The translations under genes were made by a program, and so were the position numbers. The notes under the pieces were generated by a model. That model had not been told where the DNA came from, made no database searches, and saw only the letters and a list, made by a program, of their open reading frames with translations. A stretch of 64,000 nt of DNA from Brucella thiophenivorans (GTDB taxonomy: Bacteria; Pseudomonadota; Alphaproteobacteria; Rhizobiales; Rhizobiaceae), in the NCBI RefSeq assembly GCF_002252445.1, contig NZ_NNRJ01000010.1:62001-126000 (forward strand), in the 5' to 3' direction. Numbering within the stretch: the stretch's first letter is position 1; every line of letters starts with the position of its first letter. Of the stretch, positions 33,543 through 43,148 are shown piece after piece.

Positions 33543-34760
33543 TTAAAGCGAATTGGCCAAAGACTGAAACATGTGAATAGTCTCATCTTTCATAGCCTGT
33601 CCGTCGACATTGTAATCCGCATAAGCCGATGTTTTGACAATAACGACATTCTTTACTGGGTTCACATAGATGAATTGCCCGTAAATGCCGACGCCAACGA
33701 AGTCTCCCTGAGGCTCGGATGGAATCCACCACTGATAGCCGTAACCATAAGCCAACTTGCCTGAAGGCAACATTCGGCCTGGCATCAGATACGGCTTATC
33801 CGGTGTCACAGAATCATGAACCCACTGCGCTGGCACAATCTGATCGCCACGGTAGTTTCGTCCATCATTCATATAAAGCAAACCAAAACGCGCATAGTCG
33901 CGCAGCACTGCATTCAAACCACCTGCTGCAACAACCTCACCTGTTGAATCGGTTAGCCAAAATGCGTCTGCTTCTGCACCAAGCTTTGACCAGAGCCTAT
34001 CTTGGAAATACTCTTGTATCGGAATACCTGTGGCGTGTTCCAGAACCAGGGCAAGTACTTGCGTATCCGCAGACACATATTGATTGACGGTGCCCTGCTC
34101 ACGCTCATTTTTCAGATGCGCCGTAAAATCCACAACAGAGCCAGTCAATATCTGGATGATATATCGGACAATATCAGAGTTCAGATCGCCATAGTTCTCG
34201 TTAAAGCCAATTCCTGATGACATTTGCAGAACGTTTTTAACCGTGACGCCATTGTAGCCCCCCTCTTTGAGAACCGGCACATAATGATCGACCGTTTCAT
34301 CAAGCTTGATCTGTCCGTCGGCCACAGCGTTACCAATCAAAAAGGATACGAAAGATTTCGAAAGAGACATTGCAATAGACTGGGTGGCATCCGTATTGCC
34401 GCGATCATACTCCTCATGCACGATCACGCCATCTTTAAGCACGATAAGACCAGTCGTATCGGTGCGCTTGAGAAAATCCGCGACGTTCCGCGTCTCGCCC
34501 TTATACGTATAAGTTTCTGGCAATGGCCGCTCAGCTATCGGTAAAACACTGACATCGGCATTGTGCGGCACACGAACAGAAGAATACTTTTTATAAAGAC
34601 TGCGGAAGTTTTCATCGATCACATCTGGCTTGAATGTTTGAGCATACTGATAAACCGCCCAATATTCATGTATCTTCTTCCAGAAAATTGCAGCCCCGGC
34701 CCCAGCAATAATAATGATTATCGTCAAAACGTATATTAAATAACGAAAATAGCGCCTCAT
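33543..34760 (-). CDS. Serine hydrolase of the beta-lactamase class C / 6-aminohexanoate-dimer hydrolase family
   Basis: The 405-residue protein has an N-terminal signal anchor (YLIYVLTIIIIIAGAGAAIF), so the domain is periplasmic. The active-site motif SxxK appears as SMSKSFVSFLIG; the second-motif Tyr probably lies in NQYVSADTQVLAL and the third motif in GYGYQWWIPS. The layout resembles NylB-type esterases more than AmpC. ATG at 34760 has GAGGGA upstream. It lies between the FeeM-like gene and the c-di-GMP gene, all leftward but with gaps of 140-200 bases. Substrate unknown; a true resistance role is not supported. Confidence 0.85.
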   Translation of the reverse strand: MRRYFRYLIYVLTIIIIIAGAGAAIFWKKIHEYWAVYQYAQTFKPDVIDENFRSLYKKYSSVRVPHNADVSVLPIAERPLPETYTYKGETRNVADFLKRTDTTGLIVLKDGVIVHEEYDRGNTDATQSIAMSLSKSFVSFLIGNAVADGQIKLDETVDHYVPVLKEGGYNGVTVKNVLQMSSGIGFNENYGDLNSDIVRYIIQILTGSVVDFTAHLKNEREQGTVNQYVSADTQVLALVLEHATGIPIQEYFQDRLWSKLGAEADAFWLTDSTGEVVAAGGLNAVLRDYARFGLLYMNDGRNYRGDQIVPAQWVHDSVTPDKPYLMPGRMLPSGKLAYGYGYQWWIPSEPQGDFVGVGIYGQFIYVNPVKNVVIVKTSAYADYNVDGQAMKDETIHMFQSLANSL

Positions 34761-34904
34761 AAAATCCCTCGCACATTCGCAAACTACATTAGAATAATTG
34801 AAATCATACTGAATAAATGTGTCAGATGACGACAGTTCAATATCATCATCTTTCTATGCTTGTTGAAAACCACTAAAACTTGCTAGGCAGTGGGGAGAGA
34901 CGCG

Positions 34905-37340
34905 TTACGCGACGGTGCGCCCTGTGTCGTGATGTACGATCGCTTTGGCAGATGAAGTACGGATTTCGTCGGCTGGCATTGGCTTTCCCAAAAGATAGCC
35001 CTGAACAAGGTCGGCGCCTGCCGCAACACGGATAAGAGCCAGTTGCTCTTCGGTTTCCACACCTTCAACCGTAACAGCCAACCCAAGCTCATGTGAAAGC
35101 TGCGTGACACCACGCAACAGCATCAAAGAACGACGGTCGGTGGTAATATCCTGAACAAAGGAACGATCAACCTTAACTTTGGTCAATGGCAGGCTGTTGA
35201 GATAGCTGAGACTGGAATACCCCGTCCCGAAATCATCGAGCGCGATATTGATGCCAGCATTTTTAAGGCGCTGCAAAACAAGTGAGGTCTGGTTACGGTC
35301 TGCGATAATCGCACTTTCCGTTACCTCAACTTCGAGCTGCCGGGCAGGCAACTTGGACTTCTGTAACGCGCGCGCAATGTCACGCGCAATATCACTATTT
35401 TTAAGATCGATAGCGGAAAGATTGACAGAAACGCCAATCCGATCACCCCATGACATACAATCCTGACAGGCTTGCTCGAGCATGAACCGCGTTAGTTGCG
35501 AGATGATCCCGATTTCCTCGGCCAGTGGAATAAACTCCATTGGCGGGATGGGCCCGAGCTCCGCATGCTCCCAGCGCGCAAGCGCTTCATAGGCCACGAT
35601 ACGCAGGGACTGCGCACTGACAATCGGCTGATAAACCACTTTGATCTCACGGTTGGCAATCGCCTGCCGCAAATCGGCTTTCAGCTTCTGACGTCCACGA
35701 TATTTGGTGTCCATAGCGCTGACAAACAACGCCCATTGCTTGCCTTCATCACCTTTAGCTTCATAAAGTGCTAAATCAGCATTCATATGCATGCTGGCAA
35801 TATCGCATTTTTCAACGCTTTCAGTTGCCACGCCCGCACTGATCTCAATATGTATCTGATCACCATTGAGATCATAATTGCCGCTCGCAACCGCAATGAT
35901 GTGATCCATCACCGGCGTGATTTCTTCTTCTCCCCCCAGATTAAAAACAAACACAACGAATTCGTCACCGCCAAAGCGCGAGGTGACATAACGCTGCGGA
36001 TCAAGCAGATTCAGACGCTCTGCAAAAAGTCTGAGAAACATATCGCCGACATGATGCCCAAGCGTATCATTGACATGTTTGAAATGGTTGATGTCGATGA
36101 CAATCAATGCTGCGAGCGTATCAGGGTCTTTGTGGGCAAGAAGTGAACGAACCATAGTTTCAAAATAATTACGATTTGGAAGGCCCGTCAGGCCATCAAA
36201 ACGTGCCATGTGCTGAATCCGAACTTCCGATTCAACGCGCTGCGTCACATCTTCGAACATGAGCACCACACCGGCATTCGATGTCTGGTTGGACACGCAT
36301 TCAATATAACGATTATCGGCAAGCTGAAAAATATCCCGCGACTTGCGGCCGGCAAGGAGATCGCGCATGCGGGTTCCGATATTGTTCAGGTCATTGTGCG
36401 GAAACAAGCCCTGTCGGATGCAATAACGTAGCAAAACCTCAAGCTTGCGCCCGCGCAGCTTCGTATGTTCGGCAATCTTCAGCAGGGCTTTGGTTTTATG
36501 ATTGATGACAGCAATCCGCTGCTGCGCATCAAACATCAGCAAGCCTTGCGGCATATTATTCAGCGCTGCATCAAAACGACTGGCGACGACCGATAGGCGG
36601 CGCTTTCCCATGACGGCTGCGAAAAGAAATTCCCGCAGCCCATTGGCCATCTGAATATTGGATAGGAAATACGGGATCAGCAGCAAGCCAATCACAACGT
36701 GAAAGGGAGTCCCCGCAAGAATGAGACCAGCGAGAACAGGCAACAAAGTACAGGCCGACATCAGCACGACTGCCTTTGCCGATGCATAATTGCGCCCGAC
36801 AATCGATACGACCGATGCAAGAAGAATAGTCAAGCTTGCTAGTTCTGCAAAAGAATCCCGCAGCACATAGCTTGAGAAAAAGCACAGCATACCGAGCGTT
36901 AAACAAACAAGGGATGCGCCGACAAGATAGCGAGCCTCCCATTTGTCGAGATCGGCATGGGACAAATTGCCAAGCTTTGCCTGGTCAAATTTGTGCATGT
37001 CGTAAATTCGGCCAAAGGCAACAATCGTAAACAATCCGGCAAAGCCCAGAAAGCGCCAGTCAGCCGTTTTTACATAGATGACGACACACGCCACCACATG
37101 GGCGAGCAAACCAAACCATAATGTTGTACGATTGCCGTAAAGCGACCGCAAAAACGATAGCCGCACATCGGCAGGTATCTCAGGTTGAAGGCTTCGCCAC
37201 ATATTTTTGATTGCATCCCTTTCAGAGGGGATAATATGCCACCAATCACTTAAAAATATCTTTCGTAAGACTAAACCACAAGCTGTTATTACAGCAATCA
37301 GGAGCTGTATTCTTTTTAAAGTAAGAAAAATCAGCAGCAT
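34905..37340 (-). CDS. Membrane GGDEF-EAL c-di-GMP turnover protein
   Basis: An 811-residue protein. Residues 5-25 and 73-245 contain about seven hydrophobic segments; a PAS-like region follows (253-370, with MFDAQQRIAVINHKTKALL). The GGDEF domain spans about 375-545 with the intact motif RFGGDEF at 455-461; the EAL domain spans 555-790 with EALARW at 585-590 and DDFGTGYSSL at 702-711, both with the catalytic acids. The inhibitory RxxD site before GGDEF is absent (PQRY). It may both make and degrade c-di-GMP. An internal ATG at 37202 would drop the first helix and is an alternative start. Confidence 0.92.
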   Translation of the reverse strand: MLLIFLTLKRIQLLIAVITACGLVLRKIFLSDWWHIIPSERDAIKNMWRSLQPEIPADVRLSFLRSLYGNRTTLWFGLLAHVVACVVIYVKTADWRFLGFAGLFTIVAFGRIYDMHKFDQAKLGNLSHADLDKWEARYLVGASLVCLTLGMLCFFSSYVLRDSFAELASLTILLASVVSIVGRNYASAKAVVLMSACTLLPVLAGLILAGTPFHVVIGLLLIPYFLSNIQMANGLREFLFAAVMGKRRLSVVASRFDAALNNMPQGLLMFDAQQRIAVINHKTKALLKIAEHTKLRGRKLEVLLRYCIRQGLFPHNDLNNIGTRMRDLLAGRKSRDIFQLADNRYIECVSNQTSNAGVVLMFEDVTQRVESEVRIQHMARFDGLTGLPNRNYFETMVRSLLAHKDPDTLAALIVIDINHFKHVNDTLGHHVGDMFLRLFAERLNLLDPQRYVTSRFGGDEFVVFVFNLGGEEEITPVMDHIIAVASGNYDLNGDQIHIEISAGVATESVEKCDIASMHMNADLALYEAKGDEGKQWALFVSAMDTKYRGRQKLKADLRQAIANREIKVVYQPIVSAQSLRIVAYEALARWEHAELGPIPPMEFIPLAEEIGIISQLTRFMLEQACQDCMSWGDRIGVSVNLSAIDLKNSDIARDIARALQKSKLPARQLEVEVTESAIIADRNQTSLVLQRLKNAGINIALDDFGTGYSSLSYLNSLPLTKVKVDRSFVQDITTDRRSLMLLRGVTQLSHELGLAVTVEGVETEEQLALIRVAAGADLVQGYLLGKPMPADEIRTSSAKAIVHHDTGRTVA

Positions 37341-37553
37341 TCCCCATAAAGCAAGAATACAACCCTAAGATATTATTTCAGAGCATTCTGAATATTTGAA
37401 AACACCATCATATTTTGACAAAAAGGATATTCGACGCATCGACCCAGTAGTAGAATTCACTACCAAATGCCCTGAAATGGTAGTCACACGCCAAATTTCG
37501 TATATTTTACAGATAAAAAGACCATAACGATCGCATTGCTTTTAAAAGGCGAG

Positions 37554-38303
37554 CTAAAGATGATGACCACCGTCGATTGTAATCACTGAACCTGTCATAT
37601 AGCGGCTGGCTTCGGAAGCCAGCATAAGCACCACACCATCCAGATCCCGCATCTCGCCAAGACGCTTCATAGGATTTGAGCCTTTTAAGTAAGATGCGAC
37701 TGGTCCCACAAGATGTTGCTCGTTGATTCGCGTTGGAAACCAGCCCGGAGCAATCGCATTGACCCGAATGTCATAAGGTGCAAATTCAAGCGCCAATGCA
37801 CGCGTCATTTGCGTCACACACGCTTTGGACATTGCATAACCTGCGGTACTCTTTTGCGGCCTATCGGCAAGTATACTTGTGGTATTGACGATGGCACCGC
37901 CTATACCGCGATTGATCATTCGCTTTGCAACATCCTGTGCAGTAAAAAACGCGCCCGTTACATTTACCTCAAGCATATGTGTCAGCATATCGCGCGTCGT
38001 ATCGAGCACGCGCGCTGCATGTGCAACACCCGCATTGTTAAAAAGCGCATCTATGGGACCGAGAACCCGCTCAGCTTCATCCAAAGCCGCGCTGATTTCG
38101 TGTGGCTGAGTGACGTCTGCCACGACATTCAGCACCGAACCATCGCAAAGATAAGCATTATCATCGTCGTGATGGCGTGAAATAGAAACAATGCGTGCAC
38201 CATGGTTCGCAAGCACCCGAACCATTCGCTGCCCCAGACCAGAAGAGCCTCCGGTGACGGCAATGACTTTGCCGACAACAGAGAAAAGGTGATTGTCGGT
38301 CAT
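37554..38303 (-). CDS. Short-chain dehydrogenase/reductase
   Basis: The 249-residue SDR has the cofactor loop TGGSSGLGQRM, NNAGVAHAARV, catalytic Ser (NTTSILAD), and YAMSKACVTQMTRALALEF with Tyr/Lys, plus the PGWFPT loop and the end GSVITIDGGHHL. It resembles FabG-like or sugar-alcohol dehydrogenases; NADP preference is likely from RIVSISRHH. The start at 38303 follows a run of seven G residues at a short distance; a frame to 38324 is possible. Substrate unknown. It is a single gene with an intergenic gap on both sides. Confidence 0.85.
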   Translation of the reverse strand: MTDNHLFSVVGKVIAVTGGSSGLGQRMVRVLANHGARIVSISRHHDDDNAYLCDGSVLNVVADVTQPHEISAALDEAERVLGPIDALFNNAGVAHAARVLDTTRDMLTHMLEVNVTGAFFTAQDVAKRMINRGIGGAIVNTTSILADRPQKSTAGYAMSKACVTQMTRALALEFAPYDIRVNAIAPGWFPTRINEQHLVGPVASYLKGSNPMKRLGEMRDLDGVVLMLASEASRYMTGSVITIDGGHHL

Positions 38304-38503
38304 TTGCCCCCCCAAAGACGCCAATCCATCCCACTGTTTAAAGCAGGATCAACTTTATGTGACTAGAGGACTATGACAAAAAATACTTGTTATCAATAGA
38401 ATATAAAACAAAACTAGCCTTACAATAATCTTCGTTAATTGTAGACATTACTGATATATGCACTATATGCAGAATAATAAGCCATTTTCGGATTTCAACT
38501 GAC

Positions 38504-39268
38504 ATGCCAAATTCTGCCCGCCCCCTCATCGCAGTGCCTACTGATGTGAAGCCGTTCGAAAATTACATCTGGCATGCAGCACCAGAACAATATCTGGCAG
38601 CGGCCATTGATGTTGCTGAAGTCACGCCTCTGCTGGTGCCAAGTTTTGGTTCAAAGATGGATACCGACGCGATCCTTAGTGGTGTGGATGGCTTGCTTGT
38701 CACTGGCTCAAAATCGAACGTCAATCCAGAGCTTTATGGTGTCGAACAAAGTGCCGCTTTCGAGCCATATGATAATGCGCGTGATGCGACCTCGCTCCCG
38801 CTAATCCGCACGGCAATCGAAAAGGGTGTCCCCGTTCTGGCGATCTGCCGTGGCTTACAGGAACTCAATGTTGCACTCGGCGGAACATTGGCGACCGAAA
38901 TTCAGGAACTTGAAGGACGGATGGATCATCGCGCACCGCAATCAGACAGTCAGGCCGAACGCTTTGCGATCCAGCATCCGGTGAAAATTGCGCCAAATTC
39001 GTGTCTGGCCGAAATTCTCAAATCTGACAGTGTAAAGGTCAACTCGGTCCACAGGCAGGCAATCGACAAACTGGCACCGGAGCTTGACATTGAAGCCATT
39101 GCCGAAGACGGCACCATCGAAGCTGTATCTGTGAAAAATTCCAAAGGCTTTATCGTTGGCGTACAATGGCACCCGGAATACTGGGTTCAGTCCGATGCAC
39201 CATCGCGCAAAATTTTCGAAGCTTTTGGCGATGCGGTACGTGCGCATAATGCGCAACGCACAGCTTAA
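38504..39268 (+). CDS. Gamma-glutamyl-gamma-aminobutyrate hydrolase family protein (peptidase C26)
   Basis: The 254-residue class-I glutamine amidotransferase-like hydrolase has the nucleophile Cys in VLAICRGLQELNVALGG and the His/Glu pair in GVQWHPEYW. These are the marks of PuuD-like enzymes that release GABA from gamma-glutamyl-GABA in putrescine breakdown. No other puu genes are nearby, so the true substrate may be another gamma-glutamyl compound. The catalytic triad appears intact. It ends 4 bases before the convergent hydroxyacid dehydrogenase. Confidence 0.87.
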   Translation: MPNSARPLIAVPTDVKPFENYIWHAAPEQYLAAAIDVAEVTPLLVPSFGSKMDTDAILSGVDGLLVTGSKSNVNPELYGVEQSAAFEPYDNARDATSLPLIRTAIEKGVPVLAICRGLQELNVALGGTLATEIQELEGRMDHRAPQSDSQAERFAIQHPVKIAPNSCLAEILKSDSVKVNSVHRQAIDKLAPELDIEAIAEDGTIEAVSVKNSKGFIVGVQWHPEYWVQSDAPSRKIFEAFGDAVRAHNAQRTA

Positions 39269-39272
39269 CAGA

Positions 39273-40241
39273 TCAGGGCTTCTGAAGCCTCACGGTTTCC
39301 GGCACGGGCGTCAAAGCTTCGCCCTTGTCAAACCATGAAATCAGATTATCGATGACAAGATCAGCCATGCCCTGACGGGTTTTTTCCGAGGCCGAACCGA
39401 TATGCGGCAGCAAGACCGTATTTGGTGCATCAAGAAGCTCCTGCGGCACATTTGGTTCATTGGCGAAAACATCAAGACCGGCAGCAGCAATCGTGCCGTT
39501 CTTCAAAGCCTCTCCCAGCGCATCTTCATCAACCACCGATCCGCGACCGATATTGATCAGAACACCTTCGGGGCCAAGCGCACTTAGCACATCTGCGTTG
39601 ACGGTCTTTGCAGTTTCAGCACCGCCCGGCGCCACCAGAATGAGCGTATCGATTGCTTTAGCCAGCTCAAGCAGGCTCGGATAATAGTCATAACTGACAT
39701 CATCGGCTTTGCGACGATTGTGATAGGCAATCGGCAGGCCAAAAGCTTCAACGCGATGCGCCACAGCCTTGCCAATGCGTCCAAGACCAAAAATGCCGAC
39801 CTTGCGGCCACGCAGCGACAGCCGGGAGAGCGGGTAACGACCCTTTTTCACCCAATCGCCAGCCCGCAAAAACTCCTGCGACTTTGACAATTCGCGAACC
39901 GTATCGATCAAAAGACCAATGGTCGTGTCGGCTACTTCGTCGGTCAGCACATCAGGCGTATTCGTGACCATGACGCGCTTGGTGGCGGCATGCTTTGCAT
40001 CGACCGCATCATAACCAACACCGAAATTGCCAATGATTTCAAGATTGGGTAGCGCATCAATGAGGGATGCATTGACGCTCGACATGCTGGCGATGCCCTT
40101 AACGTCTGCCGCCCAGCTTGCGTCAATAAGATTGGCATCACCCTTGGTGATGCGCTGCACTTTAAATTCACCGGAAAGCCGCTGCACGGCGTAATCGTTA
40201 AAATTACCGAGCACCAGAATCGTCGCTTCACGTTGAGCCAT
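39273..40241 (-). CDS. D-isomer-specific 2-hydroxyacid dehydrogenase (GhrB/glyoxylate reductase-like)
   Basis: The 322-residue enzyme has the NAD(P) loop VGIFGLGRIGKAVAHRVEAFG (GLGRIG plus a basic YHNRRKAD region suggesting NADPH), catalytic Arg in NIGRGSVVDEDAL, Glu in the ANEPNVPQELL region and His in LPHIGSASEKTR. It reduces glyoxylate or hydroxypyruvate in related organisms. ATG at 40241 has AAGGAA upstream; the frame extends to 40262 without support. The LacI-type gene 69 bases upstream on the same strand probably regulates it. Confidence 0.88.
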   Translation of the reverse strand: MAQREATILVLGNFNDYAVQRLSGEFKVQRITKGDANLIDASWAADVKGIASMSSVNASLIDALPNLEIIGNFGVGYDAVDAKHAATKRVMVTNTPDVLTDEVADTTIGLLIDTVRELSKSQEFLRAGDWVKKGRYPLSRLSLRGRKVGIFGLGRIGKAVAHRVEAFGLPIAYHNRRKADDVSYDYYPSLLELAKAIDTLILVAPGGAETAKTVNADVLSALGPEGVLINIGRGSVVDEDALGEALKNGTIAAAGLDVFANEPNVPQELLDAPNTVLLPHIGSASEKTRQGMADLVIDNLISWFDKGEALTPVPETVRLQKP

Positions 40242-40309
40242 GGGCGCTTTCCTTCTATTCATGCAAGATTCAACAAGCCGGAGAAAATGGCTCGCTGATT
40301 AGGGATAGG

Positions 40310-41329
40310 TCAGAGGTTTTTTGGCTTGGATGTCGATTGCCGAATATGGAGTTCCGGCTTGATCAGTTCCTGATTGGAGGAAACTTCAACACCGTTTAAT
40401 TGGTCAAGCAGCGCACGCGCCGCCCTGCGTCCGACCTCGCGCTGGCCATTCCAGACGGTGGTCAGTGCAGGCGTTGCAATGGCAGCTTCTTCAAGGTCGT
40501 CATAACCGGTCACGGAAATGTCTTCACCGGGCACAAGCCCTGCACGCGAAATACCATTCATTAGGCCGATGGCGGCCAGATCGTTCCAGCAAACAGCTGC
40601 CGTTGGCTTGTCTTTGAGCGCCAGAAACTGCGGAGCAACTTCAAAACCCGCCTGCTTGGTACGCGGACCTGAAATGCGCCATTCCTGCTTCGCCTCAAGG
40701 CCAGCCTTGTCCATGGCCTGCAAATAGCCCTGATAGCGATCACGGCCCGTCGATGTCTGGTCCGTGCCACCGATCATTGCAATGCGTGTGTGACCCAGCG
40801 AAATCAGGTGATTGGTTGCAAGACCGATACCGTAAGCATCATCGCCACGGAAAACCGGCGCATGAACACCTTCGACGCTACGCGCAATCAGCACGACCGG
40901 CAGACCGTTATCTTCCGCAAGCTGAATGTCTTCCGGCGGCGTTCCAATGGCTGGCGACATGATGACACCATCCGCACCAAGCTGCAGCAACGTATCCATA
41001 AAGGTGCGCTGCTTTTCCAACTGGTCATAATGGTTGGAAAGAATGAATGTCTGACGCGAACGATCCAGTTCCGTTTCAATGGAGCGCAAAATTTCGGCAA
41101 AGAACGGGTTCATGATGTCATGCACCACGACACCTACGATGCCAGAACGTGAAGTACGCAAGCTCGCAGCACGACGGTTATAAATATAACCGATGGCACG
41201 GGCATGTTCCTTGATTTTCTCACGGGTCTGGTCAGCGACAAGCGGGCTGTCGCGCAATGCCAGCGAAACGGTGGCCGTCGAAACACCAAGCGCATCTGCG
41301 ATGGTCGATAGCTTGATTTTCTGAGCCAC
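40310..41329 (-). CDS. LacI family transcriptional regulator
   Basis: The 339-residue regulator has a LacI HTH at residues 5-30 (LSTIADALGVSTATVSLALR), the hinge region LRTSRSGIVGVVVHDIMNPF and a periplasmic-binding-like sugar domain with the DDAYGIGLATNHLISLGHTRIAM stretch (in parts DDAYGIGLATNHL and ISLGHTRIAM). The start is GTG at 41329, with GGGAGG ending 4 bases upstream. Placed directly before the hydroxyacid dehydrogenase gene, it probably represses that or a nearby sugar-acid pathway. The effector is not known. Confidence 0.9.
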   Translation of the reverse strand: MAQKIKLSTIADALGVSTATVSLALRDSPLVADQTREKIKEHARAIGYIYNRRAASLRTSRSGIVGVVVHDIMNPFFAEILRSIETELDRSRQTFILSNHYDQLEKQRTFMDTLLQLGADGVIMSPAIGTPPEDIQLAEDNGLPVVLIARSVEGVHAPVFRGDDAYGIGLATNHLISLGHTRIAMIGGTDQTSTGRDRYQGYLQAMDKAGLEAKQEWRISGPRTKQAGFEVAPQFLALKDKPTAAVCWNDLAAIGLMNGISRAGLVPGEDISVTGYDDLEEAAIATPALTTVWNGQREVGRRAARALLDQLNGVEVSSNQELIKPELHIRQSTSKPKNL

Positions 41330-41478
41330 GTCGCCTCCCCGAAATGATCTTGCATCAATCACAACAGGAAGGGCTTCAAATCATTTCAATTAAAGAAGCG
41401 GCCATCCCATTTCAATTGGTTATGCCATTGCAATCATTGAATTGAAAGTTTTTTCAGCGCGGCTTTATGGCCTTGCGC

Positions 41479-41970
41479 TTATTCCACATCGTCGTCCTCA
41501 ATAACTTCCTTGTCCAGCTCATCGGACACCCGTACGGAGCCGCGGGCAGCGAGGTTGTTTTCCAGACGTCCGAGCATTTTGAGAAATGCCTTGCGCTCTT
41601 TCTTATCAAGGCCTTTAAGCATGTCTTTTTCAGTCTTGCGAATAGACTTCTCAATGATCTTAATCGCCTCAATACCCTGCGGCGTAAGAAACACATGCGA
41701 CTGACGCTGATCCGTCTCTGACGCACGCTTGACGACAAAACCCTGACTTTGCAGCCGTGTAATGGTTTTTGTTATTGTCGGAGGACGCACGCCAAGGCGT
41801 TGCGCCAGAACGCCGGGTGGCAGACCATCTTCTGCAGCCAGTTGCAGCATCACTGCATCCTGACCCGCATAAAGCCCTAATTCGAGAAGACGTGTGGCAA
41901 GCACTGTCCGTGTGAGCCGTGCTACCGATTGCATCCGGTAGAGCATCACTGCCTTGTTGTCCTTGCTCAT
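41479..41970 (-). CDS. MarR family transcriptional regulator
   Basis: The 163-residue regulator has a winged HTH in the middle (PPGVLAQRLGVRPPTITKTITRLQ) with the wing region RASETDQRQSHVFLTPQG, and helical dimer ends. The C-terminus is acidic (DELDKEVIEDDDVE). MarR proteins sense small phenolic or oxidant ligands and usually regulate an adjacent transporter or oxidoreductase, but here none is divergent. ATG at 41970 has GAGGT upstream; frame ATGs at 41991 and 42009 are alternatives. Confidence 0.87.
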   Translation of the reverse strand: MSKDNKAVMLYRMQSVARLTRTVLATRLLELGLYAGQDAVMLQLAAEDGLPPGVLAQRLGVRPPTITKTITRLQSQGFVVKRASETDQRQSHVFLTPQGIEAIKIIEKSIRKTEKDMLKGLDKKERKAFLKMLGRLENNLAARGSVRVSDELDKEVIEDDDVE

Positions 41971-42060
41971 CGCCACCTCACCCTTGGTCATCCGACTAAT
42001 AAAATGCAATCTATACTAAGATATTGTCTGGCATATGAAGCCGCAAACACCTGCAACATG

Positions 42061-42166
42061 TTAGAGCACATCCCGAAAAGTGTGAAACGGTTTTCGGATA
42101 AAGATGCGCGATAATATAAGGAGTTAGAGTGCCGATCTGATTCAATCAGATCGAACCGCGCTCTAA
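42061..42166. repeat. 106-bp mosaic palindromic intergenic repeat
   Basis: TTAGAGC at 42061 faces GCTCTAA at 42160-42166. Inside are two hairpins: CCGAAAA (42073-) with TTTTCGG around a GTGTGAAACGG loop, and CGATCTGATT-C-AATCAGATCG at about 42133-42153. This is the layout of widely dispersed Rhizobiales intergenic palindromes; a second, partial copy is at 49790. Two bits of CCGAAAAGTGTGAAACGGT recur in it. No gene occupies this 375-base gap between the MarR and creatininase genes. Confidence 0.82.
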
Positions 42167-42345
42167 GGTAAATATTTCGATTGCAAAGCAACTTTGCCGA
42201 AGCAGGTAAAATTGGGCGGCTAACATTGCATGTCTTCGACAGATACGAAACGCAAATGTCGGAATCTGACCAATGGTTGCTGTTTTAATCGATCAACATT
42301 AGGCTCATGCCTGATAGTTTAAGAATATTCAGCACGGAGAAAAAC

Positions 42346-43122
42346 ATGACCGACCTGCGCGACCAGAACAGCGACATGATTGTCGTCCTGCCACTTGGCG
42401 CTCACGAACAGCATGGCCCTCACCTGCCATTTGAAACGGATACGATCATCGCTGAAGGTATCGTCGCGCGCGTCAATGAAGCGCTGCCCGCCAGTCTCAA
42501 TGTGAATTTTCTACCCGTACAGCCGATCGGTTATTCGATCGAACATATGGATGTTGAAGGCACGCAGAGCCTTGCATTTTCAGAAGCCATAAACCAGTGG
42601 ATCGGAATGGGCGAAAACCTTCATGCAGGCGGCATTCGCAAACTTGTGATGCTCAATGCGCACGGTGGTAATTCACCGTTAATGACAATCGTCGCAACCG
42701 AGCTGCGCAACCGCCTCGATATGCTGACTGTGGCGACAAGCTGGACGCGTTTCGGATTGCCGGAAGGACTGATCACGCCAGAAGACAAGTCGCTCGATAT
42801 TCACGGCGGCTTCATCGAAACATCGGTGATGCTGGCGCTGCGCCCTGATCTGGTCGATATGACGAAGGCTGAAAATTTTTCCAACAAACAATCTGACTTC
42901 ACAAATGAGTTTAAACACTTGCGCGCCTATGGCCCACACGCTTTTGGCTGGAAAATAAATGATCTGAATACGCAAGGCGTCGCAGGAAACGCCAGCGCTG
43001 CAACTGCCGAAGCGGGCGAAAAAATCCTCGCCCATGCCGTTTCGGGCTTTATCGAACTTTTACAAGATGTCGATCAGTTTGACCTTGCACGCTTTACGCC
43101 GGAAGCGCTGGCAAGAACGTGA
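42346..43122 (+). CDS. Creatininase family protein
   Basis: The 258-residue hydrolase begins near IVVLPLGAHEQHGPHLPFETD, with the metal ligands Glu and His and Asp, and continues with MLNAHGGNSPLMTIVATELR and GGFIETSVMLALRPDLVDM. Creatininase-fold metal-dependent amidohydrolases also include MftE and FAPy deformylases, so the substrate is open. An ATG at 42346 has GGAG 6 bases upstream; an ATG at 42307 would add 13 residues. Adjacent to the zinc-linked cluster, but separated by the Zur-like site. Confidence 0.83.
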   Translation: MTDLRDQNSDMIVVLPLGAHEQHGPHLPFETDTIIAEGIVARVNEALPASLNVNFLPVQPIGYSIEHMDVEGTQSLAFSEAINQWIGMGENLHAGGIRKLVMLNAHGGNSPLMTIVATELRNRLDMLTVATSWTRFGLPEGLITPEDKSLDIHGGFIETSVMLALRPDLVDMTKAENFSNKQSDFTNEFKHLRAYGPHAFGWKINDLNTQGVAGNASAATAEAGEKILAHAVSGFIELLQDVDQFDLARFTPEALART

Positions 43123-43131
43123 TTGGAGCGG

Positions 43132-43148
43132 ATGTTATAATATAGCAT
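43132..43148 (+). promoter_or_regulatory. Zur-box-like palindrome
   Basis: ATGTTATA-A-TATAGCAT is an inverted repeat with one mismatch. It fits the E. coli Zur consensus ATGTTATANTATAACAT. It lies about 110 bases upstream of the COG0523 GTPase gene, with a further TATAGCAT at 43153-43160. The gene below is a zinc-related GTPase with a histidine-rich segment, so regulation by Zur under zinc limitation is a good inference. Confidence 0.65.

Noticed and set aside
33543..34760. Class C beta-lactamase resistance gene
   Set aside because: The SxxK motif is present, but the rest fits NylB-like esterases with a membrane anchor rather than AmpC. No ampR-type gene is adjacent.
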